From contig JAFLCW010000005.1 of the NCBI GenBank assembly GCA_017302165.1, forward strand, positions 1-50,230: DNA of 50,230 bases. Direction: 5' to 3'. Made by a program: the position numbers and the translations under genes. This document shows, in pieces, positions 9,270-17,893 of the stretch (positions are counted from its first letter, which is position 1; each line of letters begins with the position of its first letter). The stretch comes from Alphaproteobacteria bacterium. GTDB lineage: Bacteria > Pseudomonadota > Alphaproteobacteria > Micavibrionales > Micavibrionaceae. The notes beneath the pieces are model-generated. The model made no database searches and was not told where the DNA came from. It saw only the letters and a list, made by a program, of their open reading frames with translations.

Positions 9270-10415
9270 CTATTCTGCGGCGTGGGATAAGGGATCAGCA
9301 CCCGAGGTGATGTCGGCGGCCTTACGCTCGATCATCTCAACGATATGATCAACGATGGACTGATCCCCCTGATGGAAACGGTGGGCTTTTTCCCCGCCGA
9401 TATAAATTTGATGTGTGCCAGAACCTCCACCCGTCAGACCGATATCGGTCATCAAGGCTTCACCCGGGCCATTCACCACACAGCCGATAATCGAAACGGT
9501 CATGGGGGTAGTGATATGGGCGATGCGGGATTCAAGTTCGCTGACCGTGTCAATCACTTGAAATTGCTGACGGGCGCAGGACGGACAGGAAATGATATTG
9601 ACCCCGCGATGACGAAGCCCGAGTGATTTCAAAATATCAAATCCCGCCTTAATCTCTTCCACTGGATCTGCCGAAAGGGACACACGGATCGTATCCCCGA
9701 TCCCCGCCCATAACAGGCTACCCATGCCAATGGCGCTTTTGATGGTGCCGGAACGAAGCCCGCCGGCTTCAGTGATTCCGACATGTAAGGGGTAATCACA
9801 GGCATCTGCCAATTGTTGATAGGCGGCCACGGCCAGAAAAACATCAGATGCCTTACACGAAATTTTAAAGTTAAAAAAATCATGATCTTCGAGAATGCGC
9901 ATATGCCGAAGTGCGCTTTCGACCATCGCCTCGGGGCAAGGTTCTGCATATTGCTCCAATAAATCACGCTCTAACGACCCCGCGTTCACGCCAATACGAA
10001 TAGAACAGTTATGATCTTTGGCGGCCTTGATAACATCTCTCACCCGGTCAGGGGAGCCAATATTCCCCGGATTGATCCGAAGACAGGCCGCCCCCGACTG
10101 AGCGGCCTCAATCGCGCGTTTGTAATGAAAATGAATATCCGCCACGATCGGCACCGTGACTTCAGGAATAATGTCTTTCAGGGCGGCGGTTGACTCTTCG
10201 TCCGGGCAAGATACACGGACAATATCCGCCCCCGCGATTTCTAAATCACGTATCTGTTTAATCGTCCCCGCCACATCCGTAGTCAGGGTGTTCGTCATAG
10301 ATTGAACCGTAATCGGCGCATCCCCCCCCACAGGCACGTTGCCGACCCAGATTTTACGGCATTTCCGGCGCGCAATCTGTCTCCAAGGTCTAACGGATGT
10401 ATGATCCATAGTCAT
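9270..10415 (-). CDS. ispG: 4-hydroxy-3-methylbut-2-en-1-yl diphosphate synthase IspG
   Basis: Iron-sulfur enzyme of the non-mevalonate isoprenoid pathway that converts methylerythritol cyclodiphosphate to HMBPP. The 381-residue chain has the TIM-barrel half and the C-terminal iron-sulfur half. Visible cluster ligands are Cys277 and Cys280 (CPSC) and Cys312 (GCVVNGPGE), with Glu319 as the known fourth ligand in the bacterial family. It is the short bacterial form without the plant-type insert. ATG at 10415 and a second ATG two codons later are both possible starts. It lies 10 bases upstream of prfA. Its isoprenoid product supplies the carrier lipid recycled by the uppP at the left edge of the window. 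Confidence 0.97.
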   Translation of the reverse strand: MTMDHTSVRPWRQIARRKCRKIWVGNVPVGGDAPITVQSMTNTLTTDVAGTIKQIRDLEIAGADIVRVSCPDEESTAALKDIIPEVTVPIVADIHFHYKRAIEAAQSGAACLRINPGNIGSPDRVRDVIKAAKDHNCSIRIGVNAGSLERDLLEQYAEPCPEAMVESALRHMRILEDHDFFNFKISCKASDVFLAVAAYQQLADACDYPLHVGITEAGGLRSGTIKSAIGMGSLLWAGIGDTIRVSLSADPVEEIKAGFDILKSLGLRHRGVNIISCPSCARQQFQVIDTVSELESRIAHITTPMTVSIIGCVVNGPGEALMTDIGLTGGGSGTHQIYIGGEKAHRFHQGDQSIVDHIVEMIERKAADITSGADPLSHAAE

Positions 10416-10454
10416 GCGCGTTATATACCCGGACTGATATAAGAAGTCGAGTTT

Positions 10455-11258
10455 TTAAGGCTTTTTCTGTAAGGATTTGACCGTGAGAGGGATATTGCGT
10501 TTAACCTCGGCCACTTTGCCTAACAGCACCAGATCCCCAGACCCAATCTTCACCCCGATCCCGCCGGCATTCCCCGTCGACAAGGTCAGCCCCTCTTCTT
10601 CCGGTACTTTATACTGATCCCCGGGCTTTAGTACCTGACGCAAAATAGAGGCACCTGATTTATTCTTAATCTCCACCCAGCTACTTTGGGTGATTTCCAG
10701 TATGATCTGTGTTTCAGAAACAGTCGGTATCTCGGCTGGAGCCTCTGGTGTTTGAGGGGCGGCCAGTTCAATCACGGGCGGCGCTTCGGTGATGGTTGAT
10801 TGGGTTAAAGACGACGGCACTTCCGGGATTTCGGCTTTATCGGGTTTCATCGTCATGAATACACCCCAAACAACCAACACAATCACCGCCAAAATAATGC
10901 CAATCATGGACAAGGATACATGCGGTACTTTACTTTCGGCCGCAGGTTCCGGGAAATGATAGTCAAGGCGGGATTTACTTCCCACAGATTGCTGTTTGAA
11001 CAGGTGAACCATCTTGTCCCCGTCCAACCCTAAATATTCGGAATAAGAACGCACAAACCCAATGGCGTAAACACGACCCGGTAATTGATCAATCTGTCCG
11101 GATTCAATAGCCTCGAGTTGCGACGGCCGTATCCGGAGCATCGTGCCGACGTCTTCCAGACTCTGGTTGTAATGAACACGTGTCCGGCGCAAAATCTCAC
11201 CCACCGATAAATCAGTGTGGAAATCAATCCCGTCCGGCAACCCCGCATCCAGCGTCAT
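10455..11258 (-). CDS. rodZ: RodZ-like cytoskeletal membrane protein (HTH + DUF4115)
   Basis: 267-residue single-pass membrane protein. The N-terminal cytoplasmic helix-turn-helix domain, about residues 17-85 (LSVGEILRRTR, then DVGTMLRIRPSQLEAIE), is the type that in RodZ binds MreB. One transmembrane helix runs at about 115-137. A Pro/Glu-rich periplasmic linker (140-185) and a beta-rich DUF4115 domain (about 187-265) with the SWVEI pattern follow. The layout is that of RodZ, a rod-shape determinant that links the MreB cytoskeleton to cell-wall synthesis. It lies 39 bases upstream of ispG, a frequent pairing. No mreB is in the window, so participation in a rod complex is inferred from the family. 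Confidence 0.87.
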   Translation of the reverse strand: MTLDAGLPDGIDFHTDLSVGEILRRTRVHYNQSLEDVGTMLRIRPSQLEAIESGQIDQLPGRVYAIGFVRSYSEYLGLDGDKMVHLFKQQSVGSKSRLDYHFPEPAAESKVPHVSLSMIGIILAVIVLVVWGVFMTMKPDKAEIPEVPSSLTQSTITEAPPVIELAAPQTPEAPAEIPTVSETQIILEITQSSWVEIKNKSGASILRQVLKPGDQYKVPEEEGLTLSTGNAGGIGVKIGSGDLVLLGKVAEVKRNIPLTVKSLQKKP

Positions 11259-11323
11259 AACGCCACCATACGGTAAATCGAATCAGGATGCCAGAGGCGG
11301 AATAACAGGAACGACCCGGTCTT

Positions 11324-12559
11324 TTAGGCCGTTTTATCAAGACCGTAGGCGGTATGAAGGGCTCTAACAGCCAGCTCAAGATATTCCTTCGAAATAATTA
11401 CGGAAATTTTTATCTCGGAGGTGGAAATCACATATATATTGATACCGCGCTCGGCCAATGCCTTGAACATCGTCAGCGCCACCCCGGCATGCGACCGCAT
11501 CCCAATCCCAACAACAGAAACCTTGGCAATCTGTGTGTCTGTCAGAACTTTAACCCCTTTAAATTCCTTGATTTTGGACAAAACGTCTTTGGCGCGATCA
11601 AGTTCACCCAGCGGCACCGTAAAGGTCATGTCTGTCGATTTTCCATCCAGAGAGACGTTCTGAACAATCATATCGACATTGACATTGGCGTCCGCCAACG
11701 GCCCAAAAAGTTTGGCGGCAACACCCGGCACATCCGGCACACCCGCCAATGTAATTTTGGCATCATCCTTGGAATAGGCTACGCCGTTCACCACACTTTT
11801 TTCCATGATATCCTCCTCTCGGGTCACAAGGGTTCCCGGTAAATCACTGCCGATGGCGTCATCAAAACTGGACAGCACCTGAACCGGCATGTTTTGCTTA
11901 AAGGCCATCTCCACTGACCGCACCTGAAGCACTTTGGCACCCAGCGACGCCAGTTCCAGCATTTCTTCATAGGAAATTTTGTTGATTTTCCGCGCCTCTG
12001 GCACAATGCGCGGGTCGGTCGTATATACCCCATCCACGTCGGTGTAAATATCGCACCGATCCGCCTTGAGTGCCGACGCTAGAGCCACCCCCGTGGTATC
12101 CGACCCCCCCCGCCCTAATGTTGAAATGCGTTGTTCATCGGTGACCCCCTGAAAACCTGCCAGAACGGGCACTTCCTTGGCGCGCATGGAATCCGACATA
12201 CGGGTGGTATCAATATCCAAAATACGCGCCTTACCATGCACATCATCCGTCCGAAGCGGCACTTGCCACCCCATCCATGACCGGGCGGCGACACCGCGTT
12301 TTTGTAAGGCAATGGCCATTAATCCCGCCGTGACCTGTTCACCGCTGGCGACCACCGCATCATATTCCCGCGCATCATGGCCGGGTGAAATCTGGCGGCA
12401 ATATTCAACCAATTGGTTGGTCACGCCCGACATGGCAGATACGACAACCGCCACTTCATGACCCCGTGCCACTTCGGCGGCAATTTTATCGGCGGCGCGT
12501 TCAATGCGTGCCGTATCCGCCACCGACGTTCCCCCAAATTTTGCAACAATACGTGCCAT
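11324..12559 (-). CDS. lysC: Aspartate kinase
   Basis: 411-residue enzyme that phosphorylates aspartate, the first step toward lysine, threonine, methionine and diaminopimelate. The kinase domain (1-245) begins with KFGGTSVAD at residues 7-15 and has the nucleotide-binding GRGGSDTTGVAL near 149-160. Two ACT domains follow (about 265-405), the usual site of feedback inhibition by lysine and threonine in this class of single-function aspartokinases. Length and domain order are normal. Divergent ubiG starts only 42 bases away, so the two promoters must overlap. lysA, the last step of the same pathway, is at 17.9 kb but not linked. Confidence 0.96.
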   Translation of the reverse strand: MARIVAKFGGTSVADTARIERAADKIAAEVARGHEVAVVVSAMSGVTNQLVEYCRQISPGHDAREYDAVVASGEQVTAGLMAIALQKRGVAARSWMGWQVPLRTDDVHGKARILDIDTTRMSDSMRAKEVPVLAGFQGVTDEQRISTLGRGGSDTTGVALASALKADRCDIYTDVDGVYTTDPRIVPEARKINKISYEEMLELASLGAKVLQVRSVEMAFKQNMPVQVLSSFDDAIGSDLPGTLVTREEDIMEKSVVNGVAYSKDDAKITLAGVPDVPGVAAKLFGPLADANVNVDMIVQNVSLDGKSTDMTFTVPLGELDRAKDVLSKIKEFKGVKVLTDTQIAKVSVVGIGMRSHAGVALTMFKALAERGINIYVISTSEIKISVIISKEYLELAVRALHTAYGLDKTA

Positions 12560-12601
12560 GTTTTACTTTGATTGAACCTAAAAATGTGAATAGTAGGACA
12601 T

Positions 12602-13345
12602 ATGAATACCGTTGATCCAAAGGAAATTCAAAACTTTTCTAAAGACTCCGCCCATTGGTGGGATACGCAAGGGCCTTTTGCCCCCCTGCACCGACTTAAT
12701 CCCGTGCGGCTGGGATATATAAAAGAACAGATTTGTTCACATTTTAAACGGGATGAACGGTCTTTTTCTTCCCTGACCGGGCTTCGTCTTCTGGATATTG
12801 GCTGTGGCGGGGGATTAATCAGTGAACCCATGGCACGTCTGGGGGCTATGGTGACGGGCATAGATGCCGACGCGCAGGCGATTGAAGTCGCCCGGGCACA
12901 TGCCGAGTTACACGGCCTTAAGATTCATTATCAGAACAGCTCGACGTCCGATCTTTTGACCAAAAAGAAGCAAAAATCCTCCTATGATATGGTTCTTGCT
13001 CTTGAGATTGTTGAACATGTTCGGGAGCCGGGGTCGTTTGTTGAAGAGTGTTTTGAACTATGCGCCCCTGACGGAATCGTGATTTTTTCTACCCTAAACC
13101 GGACACCGGCTTCGTACGCGCTGGGGATTATTGCCGCTGAACATATTTTGCGCTGGGTGCCCCGGGATACGCATGATTGGAATAAGTTCATCAAGCCCTC
13201 AGAACTCGGGCAATATGTTCGTGCGGCTGGCGGGATATGTCAGGACATTCGCGGCATGGTATTTTCGCCTTTGAAAGGGCAATTTGTTCTCTCCAGATCG
13301 AATGTGGATGTGAATTACTTTATGTGTTGTCACAAACCCGCCTAA
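12602..13345 (+). CDS. ubiG: Ubiquinone O-methyltransferase UbiG
   Basis: 247-residue SAM-dependent methyltransferase that performs both O-methylations in ubiquinone synthesis. The N-terminal signature (FSKDSAHWWDTQGPFAPLHR) is characteristic of UbiG and covers about residues 12-32. The SAM motif LLDIGCGGG lies near 63-71, and EIVEHV follows as motif II. The start ATG at 12602 has AGGA upstream. It is divergent from lysC, an arrangement conserved in alphaproteobacteria. The next gene begins 16 bases downstream and encodes a small HIG1-type membrane protein, and then the electron-transfer flavoprotein genes. All are tied to respiratory quinone chemistry, so one transcript is plausible. Confidence 0.96.
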   Translation: MNTVDPKEIQNFSKDSAHWWDTQGPFAPLHRLNPVRLGYIKEQICSHFKRDERSFSSLTGLRLLDIGCGGGLISEPMARLGAMVTGIDADAQAIEVARAHAELHGLKIHYQNSSTSDLLTKKKQKSSYDMVLALEIVEHVREPGSFVEECFELCAPDGIVIFSTLNRTPASYALGIIAAEHILRWVPRDTHDWNKFIKPSELGQYVRAAGGICQDIRGMVFSPLKGQFVLSRSNVDVNYFMCCHKPA

Positions 13346-13361
13346 GCCTTAATCTAAAGAT

Positions 13362-13562
13362 ATGTCTGGATTCTTTTTCTCTCTCATGATCATCGCCATG
13401 CTTTTGACTCTCGCCTCTTTGGTTCTGGGTCTTTTTTCCATGGTCAAAGGCGGCGCCTTTAATGAAAAATACGGCAATAAACTGATGCGCCTTCGGGTGA
13501 CGATGCAAGGTGTGGCACTGGCCTTGTTTGCCCTGGCCATGATGACATCTGGCAAAGGATAA
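13362..13562 (+). CDS. HIG1-domain / twin-transmembrane small protein
   Basis: 66-residue protein made almost wholly of two hydrophobic helices (about 3-25 and 41-62) joined by a short basic loop containing [18 protein letters not shown]. This matches the HIG1-type twin-transmembrane proteins of alphaproteobacteria, homologous to mitochondrial respiratory-chain assembly factors. Function in bacteria is not established; a role with cytochrome oxidase or respiratory supercomplexes is inferred. It sits between ubiG and etfB, 7 bases upstream of the latter, which fits a respiratory context. Confidence 0.85.
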   Translation: MSGFFFSLMIIAMLLTLASLVLGLFSMVKGGAFNEKYGNKLMRLRVTMQGVALALFALAMMTSGKG

Positions 13563-13569
13563 GATTGTC

Positions 13570-14334
13570 ATGAAAATTCTGGTACCTGTCAAACGCGCGG
13601 TTGATTACAACGTCAAAATCCGGGTCAAACCAGACCAGAGCGGTATTGATCTGGCCAATGTTAAAATGTCGATGAATCCGTTTGATGAAATCGCCATCGA
13701 AGAGGCCACACGTTTGAAAGAGGCGGGCAAGGCCGCCGAAATTGTGGTGGTAACCATTGGATCAGACAAAGCACAAGATGTCCTTCGGACAGCCATGGCG
13801 ATTGGAGCCGATCGCGGGATTTTAGTTCAAACAGACGCTCCCACGGATTTAGGCGGCGTGGAACCGCTAGCCGTTGCCAAAACGCTCAAGGCGTTAATCG
13901 ATCAGGAAAAACCAGACCTCGTCATTATGGGCAAGCAATCCATTGATGATGATTCAAACCAGACCGGGCAAATGCTCTCGGCTTTACTGGGCTGGCCACA
14001 GGGAACCTTTGCGTCCAAAATTGAATTAACAGGCGGAAAAATCAATGTGACCCGCGAAGTGGATGGGGGGCTTGAAACGTTATCCTTATCCCTGCCCGCC
14101 GTTATCACCACCGATTTACGCCTGAACGAACCGCGATATGCGTCGCTCCCCAATATCATGAAGGCCAAGAAAAAAGATTTGGCGATCATGAAACCCGAAG
14201 ATTTGGGTGTCTCTTATACGCCGCGTTTAAAAATTCTCAAAGTCGAGGAGCCCCCCAAACGTACCGGGGGCGGCAAAGTCGCATCGGTTGATGAATTGAT
14301 TGATAAACTTAAAAACGAAGCAAAGGTAATCTGA
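13570..14334 (+). CDS. etfB: Electron transfer flavoprotein subunit beta
   Basis: 254-residue small subunit of the electron transfer flavoprotein. It binds AMP and carries electrons from acyl-CoA and related dehydrogenases to ETF-ubiquinone oxidoreductase. The N-terminus [18 protein letters not shown] and the stretch ending [15 protein letters not shown] near residue 133 are standard. The C-terminal arm wraps the alpha subunit. The stop TGA is one base before the etfA ATG, so the subunits are translationally linked. A preceding ubiquinone gene and a HIG1 protein extend the respiratory theme of this transcript. Confidence 0.97.
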   Translation: MKILVPVKRAVDYNVKIRVKPDQSGIDLANVKMSMNPFDEIAIEEATRLKEAGKAAEIVVVTIGSDKAQDVLRTAMAIGADRGILVQTDAPTDLGGVEPLAVAKTLKALIDQEKPDLVIMGKQSIDDDSNQTGQMLSALLGWPQGTFASKIELTGGKINVTREVDGGLETLSLSLPAVITTDLRLNEPRYASLPNIMKAKKKDLAIMKPEDLGVSYTPRLKILKVEEPPKRTGGGKVASVDELIDKLKNEAKVI

Positions 14335-14335
14335 C

Positions 14336-15265
14336 ATGACCGTCTTGGTGATTGCCGAACATGACCAGAAAACGTTAAAGCCTGCGACGCTTAATACCAT
14401 TACCGCGGCACGTAAAATCGATTCAGATGTGCATGTTTTAATTTTAGGGCATGGCGTGAGTGCCGTCACGGCCGAAGCGGCGCAGATTCATGGGATCATG
14501 AAGGTTATCACCGCAGATGATCCGTCTTTGGCATATGGGCTTGCCGAAAATGCCGCGCCTGCGATCGTGAGCCTTGCTGGCACCTATTCTCATCTTCTCG
14601 CGCCCGCAACCACCTTTGGCAAAAATGTCATGCCCCGCGTCTCGGCCTTACTCGACACCCAGCAGATATCGGATATCGTTTCTGTCATTGATGCCAACAC
14701 GTTTGTTCGGCCTGTCTATGCGGGCAATGCCTTGGCAACCGTGCAATCCTCAGATGCCAAAAAGGTTATTACCGTGCGTACCACGGCCTTTGACCCGGTG
14801 AATGCGCAAGGCGGTCAGCCTGCCTGTGAAACAATCGCCGCCAAAGGGGATTCTGGCCTGTCTGCCTTTGTTTCGGCAGAGGTCTCAAAATCTGATCGGC
14901 CTGAACTGACGGCCGCCAAGATTGTGGTGTCGGGCGGACGCGGCATGGGCTCGGGTGAAAACTTTAAAATCATCGAAGCTTTGGCCGATAAGTTAGGCGC
15001 CGCCGTCGGCGCCTCACGCGCCGCCGTGGATGCCGGGTTTGTACCCAATGACTATCAGGTCGGTCAGACCGGAAAAGTGGTCGCCCCCCAGTTATATATC
15101 GCCGTGGGAATATCCGGAGCCATTCAACATTTAGCGGGCATGAAGGGATCAAAAATTATTGTCGCCATCAATAAAGACCCCGAAGCCCCGATCTTTCAAG
15201 TCGCCGACTATGGCCTTGTGGGTGATCTGTTCCAAATTTTGCCGGAATTAACCGGTAAGATTTGA
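14336..15265 (+). CDS. etfA: Electron transfer flavoprotein subunit alpha
   Basis: 309-residue FAD-carrying subunit of electron transfer flavoprotein. The C-terminal half (about 190-305) shows the family signature running from [13 protein letters not shown] through [16 protein letters not shown] to [13 protein letters not shown], which forms the FAD site. The C-terminal DLFQILPEL is also typical. It pairs with EtfB directly upstream. The partner oxidoreductase and acyl-CoA dehydrogenases are not in the window. Normal length; confident call. Confidence 0.97.
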   Translation: MTVLVIAEHDQKTLKPATLNTITAARKIDSDVHVLILGHGVSAVTAEAAQIHGIMKVITADDPSLAYGLAENAAPAIVSLAGTYSHLLAPATTFGKNVMPRVSALLDTQQISDIVSVIDANTFVRPVYAGNALATVQSSDAKKVITVRTTAFDPVNAQGGQPACETIAAKGDSGLSAFVSAEVSKSDRPELTAAKIVVSGGRGMGSGENFKIIEALADKLGAAVGASRAAVDAGFVPNDYQVGQTGKVVAPQLYIAVGISGAIQHLAGMKGSKIIVAINKDPEAPIFQVADYGLVGDLFQILPELTGKI

Positions 15266-15298
15266 CGAAAGCCTTTCTTAATGACATAAACCTTCTTC

Positions 15299-15676
15299 AT
15301 GAACAGTGAAGAAGATGTTCCTTCAGGGCGTTTAAATAAAATTTTCGAACGCCACTGTGATAAGAAAAAAGCCGCAGAACGTTGGAAAAAAAGTTATGCG
15401 CTTGCGGCCACCGCTTGGACGGTAAGACTTGGCGTTATTTTTATGGGCGCCGCTGATCTCTATCAGGATTACACATCCGTTGCCCACACCAATAAAAGTT
15501 TTATTCAAAACATTCAGCAAAATCCAAATCTGGTAATGAAGTTTGCCGCCTATCAAGCCGCCTGGCTGGGGTTAACCATCGTGCGTTGGGGCGGCTTTTT
15601 TTATGGGTCATTTGGCCTATATCATGATCGGAAATTAAAAAACAAAACCTATAATCCCGATATTGAATCTCCGTAA
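15299..15676 (+). CDS. Small two-helix membrane protein, unknown
   Basis: 125-residue protein I do not recognise. The N-terminal 30 residues are strongly charged. Two likely membrane segments lie at about 30-54 and 82-106, the second with the pattern GLTIVRWGGFFYGSFGLY, and a short charged tail follows. Trp- and Gly-containing helices of this sort are common in small alphaproteobacterial inner-membrane proteins. The ATG at 15299 lacks a clear ribosome-binding site, so the start is uncertain. It follows etfA by 33 bases and converges with the pentapeptide-repeat gene, leaving 21 bases between stops. Reality as a gene is supported by the orderly charge and hydrophobicity pattern and its place in a packed genome. 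Confidence 0.6.
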   Translation: MNSEEDVPSGRLNKIFERHCDKKKAAERWKKSYALAATAWTVRLGVIFMGAADLYQDYTSVAHTNKSFIQNIQQNPNLVMKFAAYQAAWLGLTIVRWGGFFYGSFGLYHDRKLKNKTYNPDIESP

Positions 15677-15697
15677 GAACACATCTTTTTATTTAAT

Positions 15698-16996
15698 TTA
15701 TTCCGTCGTCTTTAACTTAAACACGGAGCCAGTGCGAGGTAAGATCGCCCCTTCGATATTGGCATCTTCCCAGATAATGCCATCCAGTTTGGCACCTGTG
15801 AAATCGGCTTCACGCAAATCACATCCGCTGAAATTCGCGTTGGTCAGATCGGTATTTTTAAAATTGGCAGAACGCATTTTGCTCCGTGAGAAATTTGCAT
15901 AGGCAAACGAAGCCCCTTCGAACGAGCACGGCGCAAATCGCTGGCCTGAACCTGCCGTACCAAACAAGAGTGGGTCAAAATTCGCGTACTTGATGTTGGC
16001 ATGTGAAAAAAGGGCGTTCTTAAAACTGCTCCCCCTTAAATCCGCACCCTCAAGATCACATCGGCGAAAGTCTGACTGATCCAATATCGCACTTTGCATT
16101 TCAACCTTATAGAGATTCATGCCAAAGAAACGGGCTTTGACAGCCTTAATCGCGGTAAGTTTTTGTTGTTTGAGCGATTCAAGCGGACGCATGTCATAGC
16201 CGCTGAGATCAAGTTGCTTACCCTCTTTCCCTGCTGACGACACCCACCGTTCATGGGTTTCAATTTTGGCCTCAAGCGGTTCATCAAGGGTCTTAATAGA
16301 CTTGCCGATATTCTTATCGGTGATAGCGGCAGAAATATCCACGTCCATCTCACTGATGTCCGACATATTGACGCCGGTTAGGATGGTTTCTTTTAACACC
16401 GCGCCCTTCAGTTTGGTGCCAGCCATTTGCGCCCCGGATAAATCTGCACCGGACATATTCGCATTACGAAGATCAGCCCCGGTCATATTAATATCTGACA
16501 TGATAGCATCAGAGAAATCAGCCGCCGTCGCCAAAGAACCCGTTAATTTAGCGCCGCTTAAATTGGCACCCCGGAAATTAACGCCCTGCCCGGTATCGTA
16601 CATGCCCCCTTCGGCAAATCCCCCCACACGCAAATCGGCTTTATCCAAATTAGCGTCTTCCAGATTGGCATTTTCAATACGCGCCCCGCGCAAATCAGCC
16701 CGGGTAAAATTGGTTTTGGATAAATTCGCCCCCGTCAAATCGCAGGCGTATAATCGTGCCTCGCTGAAATTTGCGCCCGACATATCCACGCCGAACAAAT
16801 TACATCCCGTAAAATCCACTTGGCGCATATCTTTACCCGCCATGGAAAGCCCGACTAAATCAAATGCCTTCAACGTGGCACGGCGCCCGCCCAAACGCCC
16901 ACTCAAGAAACGGCCATGAAGTTCAATCATGCCATCTAGTTGACTTTGGGTCAGGGTTTCTCGGGGTTTATCAGGCGACGGAGGTAAATTGGACAT
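15698..16996 (-). CDS. Pentapeptide-repeat protein with two solenoid blocks
   Basis: 432-residue protein built from A(D/N)LXX repeats that fold as a right-handed quadrilateral beta-helix. Two blocks are visible, roughly 45-215 and 300-418. They are separated by a charged, non-repeat segment (about 216-300) rich in Asp, Lys and Glu. The N-terminal 40 residues (a Pro-rich start, then TQSQLDGMIELHGRFLSGR) look like a short docking helix. No signal peptide or enzyme domain is seen, so it is probably cytoplasmic. Some pentapeptide proteins mimic DNA and protect gyrase, but the interrupted layout here does not single that out. No function is assigned. It stands alone between convergent and downstream genes. 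Confidence 0.88.
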   Translation of the reverse strand: MSNLPPSPDKPRETLTQSQLDGMIELHGRFLSGRLGGRRATLKAFDLVGLSMAGKDMRQVDFTGCNLFGVDMSGANFSEARLYACDLTGANLSKTNFTRADLRGARIENANLEDANLDKADLRVGGFAEGGMYDTGQGVNFRGANLSGAKLTGSLATAADFSDAIMSDINMTGADLRNANMSGADLSGAQMAGTKLKGAVLKETILTGVNMSDISEMDVDISAAITDKNIGKSIKTLDEPLEAKIETHERWVSSAGKEGKQLDLSGYDMRPLESLKQQKLTAIKAVKARFFGMNLYKVEMQSAILDQSDFRRCDLEGADLRGSSFKNALFSHANIKYANFDPLLFGTAGSGQRFAPCSFEGASFAYANFSRSKMRSANFKNTDLTNANFSGCDLREADFTGAKLDGIIWEDANIEGAILPRTGSVFKLKTTE

Positions 16997-17040
16997 GGGA
17001 TCTATTATGGTCTGAAATAATCAAAAAAAACACTATTCTT

Positions 17041-17676
17041 TTACGTGAGACGCTCGGCAAAGAAATCCAGCGTCTCCTGATCATCCCACGTCGCCATTCC
17101 CTCGAAAATAAAGGCTATTTTGCCTTTGGGGTCAATCAGGTATGTCACTGGAATACCGGGCACAGATATCTTGGCCTGTATGTCGCGGTTCTGGTCATGA
17201 TACAGGGCAAAATCAGAGATGCCCCGCGCGGCCAGAAAATCCCGAAGCGTTTTTTGATCCATGTTCCGATCCATGGAAACGGCCAGAATTTTGATATTCT
17301 TACCCTTAAGTTTTACCTGTAAAGAATCAAGCGAGGGCAATTCCACCACGCACGGCCCGCACCATGTCGCCCAAAGATTAATCAGGACATATTTCCCCCT
17401 AAAATCAGACACGGAAACCTTGTCGCCCTGAGGGTTATAAAAACTGATATCCGGGAAAGATTGGCCTTGGGATATCTGCGCTTGGTCGGCAGCACTTTGG
17501 GGGGGGATCAATCCAGCCAGCTTCTCCGGCGAAATACTCTGGCCGAGCAGACCGCTTTTCCAATAGAATCCCGTCGCCATAGCGATCAGAAAAAAGGCAA
17601 CCATCCATTTCATCAAACGTTTAACACGCACGGCCTTGGCGTTATCTATGGATGGGTTTATCGGCGAATTTTCCAT
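17041..17676 (-). CDS. TlpA-family membrane-anchored thioredoxin
   Basis: 211-residue periplasmic thiol-disulfide oxidoreductase. From the ATG at 17676 there is a short cytoplasmic head, one membrane anchor (about 22-41) and a periplasmic AhpC/TSA-Redoxin-type thioredoxin domain with active site WCGPC at 105-109 and a cis-proline region GIPVTYLID near 175. The longer upstream in-frame extension (to 17760) would add 28 residues of unlike, Cys-rich sequence before the anchor and is rejected. TlpA proteins typically reduce apocytochrome or copper-chaperone cysteines for cytochrome oxidase assembly. It is divergent from the lptM-like/lysA genes, where TlpA genes are commonly found in this class. 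Confidence 0.88.
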   Translation of the reverse strand: MENSPINPSIDNAKAVRVKRLMKWMVAFFLIAMATGFYWKSGLLGQSISPEKLAGLIPPQSAADQAQISQGQSFPDISFYNPQGDKVSVSDFRGKYVLINLWATWCGPCVVELPSLDSLQVKLKGKNIKILAVSMDRNMDQKTLRDFLAARGISDFALYHDQNRDIQAKISVPGIPVTYLIDPKGKIAFIFEGMATWDDQETLDFFAERLT

Positions 17677-17738
17677 GACACATATCTTTGTCTTTATTTC
17701 TTGCCTTGACCCGTCAAGGCATGCTTTTCTATATTTAC

Positions 17739-17885
17739 ATGAAGATGCGTCAATTTGCACCGTTGTTTTTGCTTTTTCTAGGGACGATTTTACTATCGTC
17801 CTGCGGGATCAAACCCAAAAATGTTGATCCGCCGACAACCGAAAAACCAGATACCTTCCCTCAAACCTATCCGACCGCGAAATAG
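17739..17885 (+). CDS. LptM-like small lipoprotein
   Basis: 48-residue lipoprotein. The signal sequence has basic residues at the start, a Leu/Phe-rich core and lipobox LSSC with Cys22, followed by CGIKPK and a Pro/Thr-rich tail. The Cys-Gly-x-Lys pattern and position just upstream of lysA match the small lipoproteins annotated as LptM/YifL-like, which in E. coli assist maturation of the LptDE translocon. The start is uncertain between ATG 17739 and 17745. Its stop TAG is part of the lysA ribosome-binding region (TAGGAATA), with lysA starting 9 bases later, which suggests coupling. Assignment to LptM is by position and pattern only. Confidence 0.7.
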   Translation: MKMRQFAPLFLLFLGTILLSSCGIKPKNVDPPTTEKPDTFPQTYPTAK

Positions 17886-17893
17886 GAATACCC

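Noticed and set aside
16266..16919. Open frame of 217 codons antisense to the pentapeptide gene
   Set aside because: The repeat codons of the pentapeptide solenoid produce long open reverse frames; the product is itself a degenerate repeat and has no family features.
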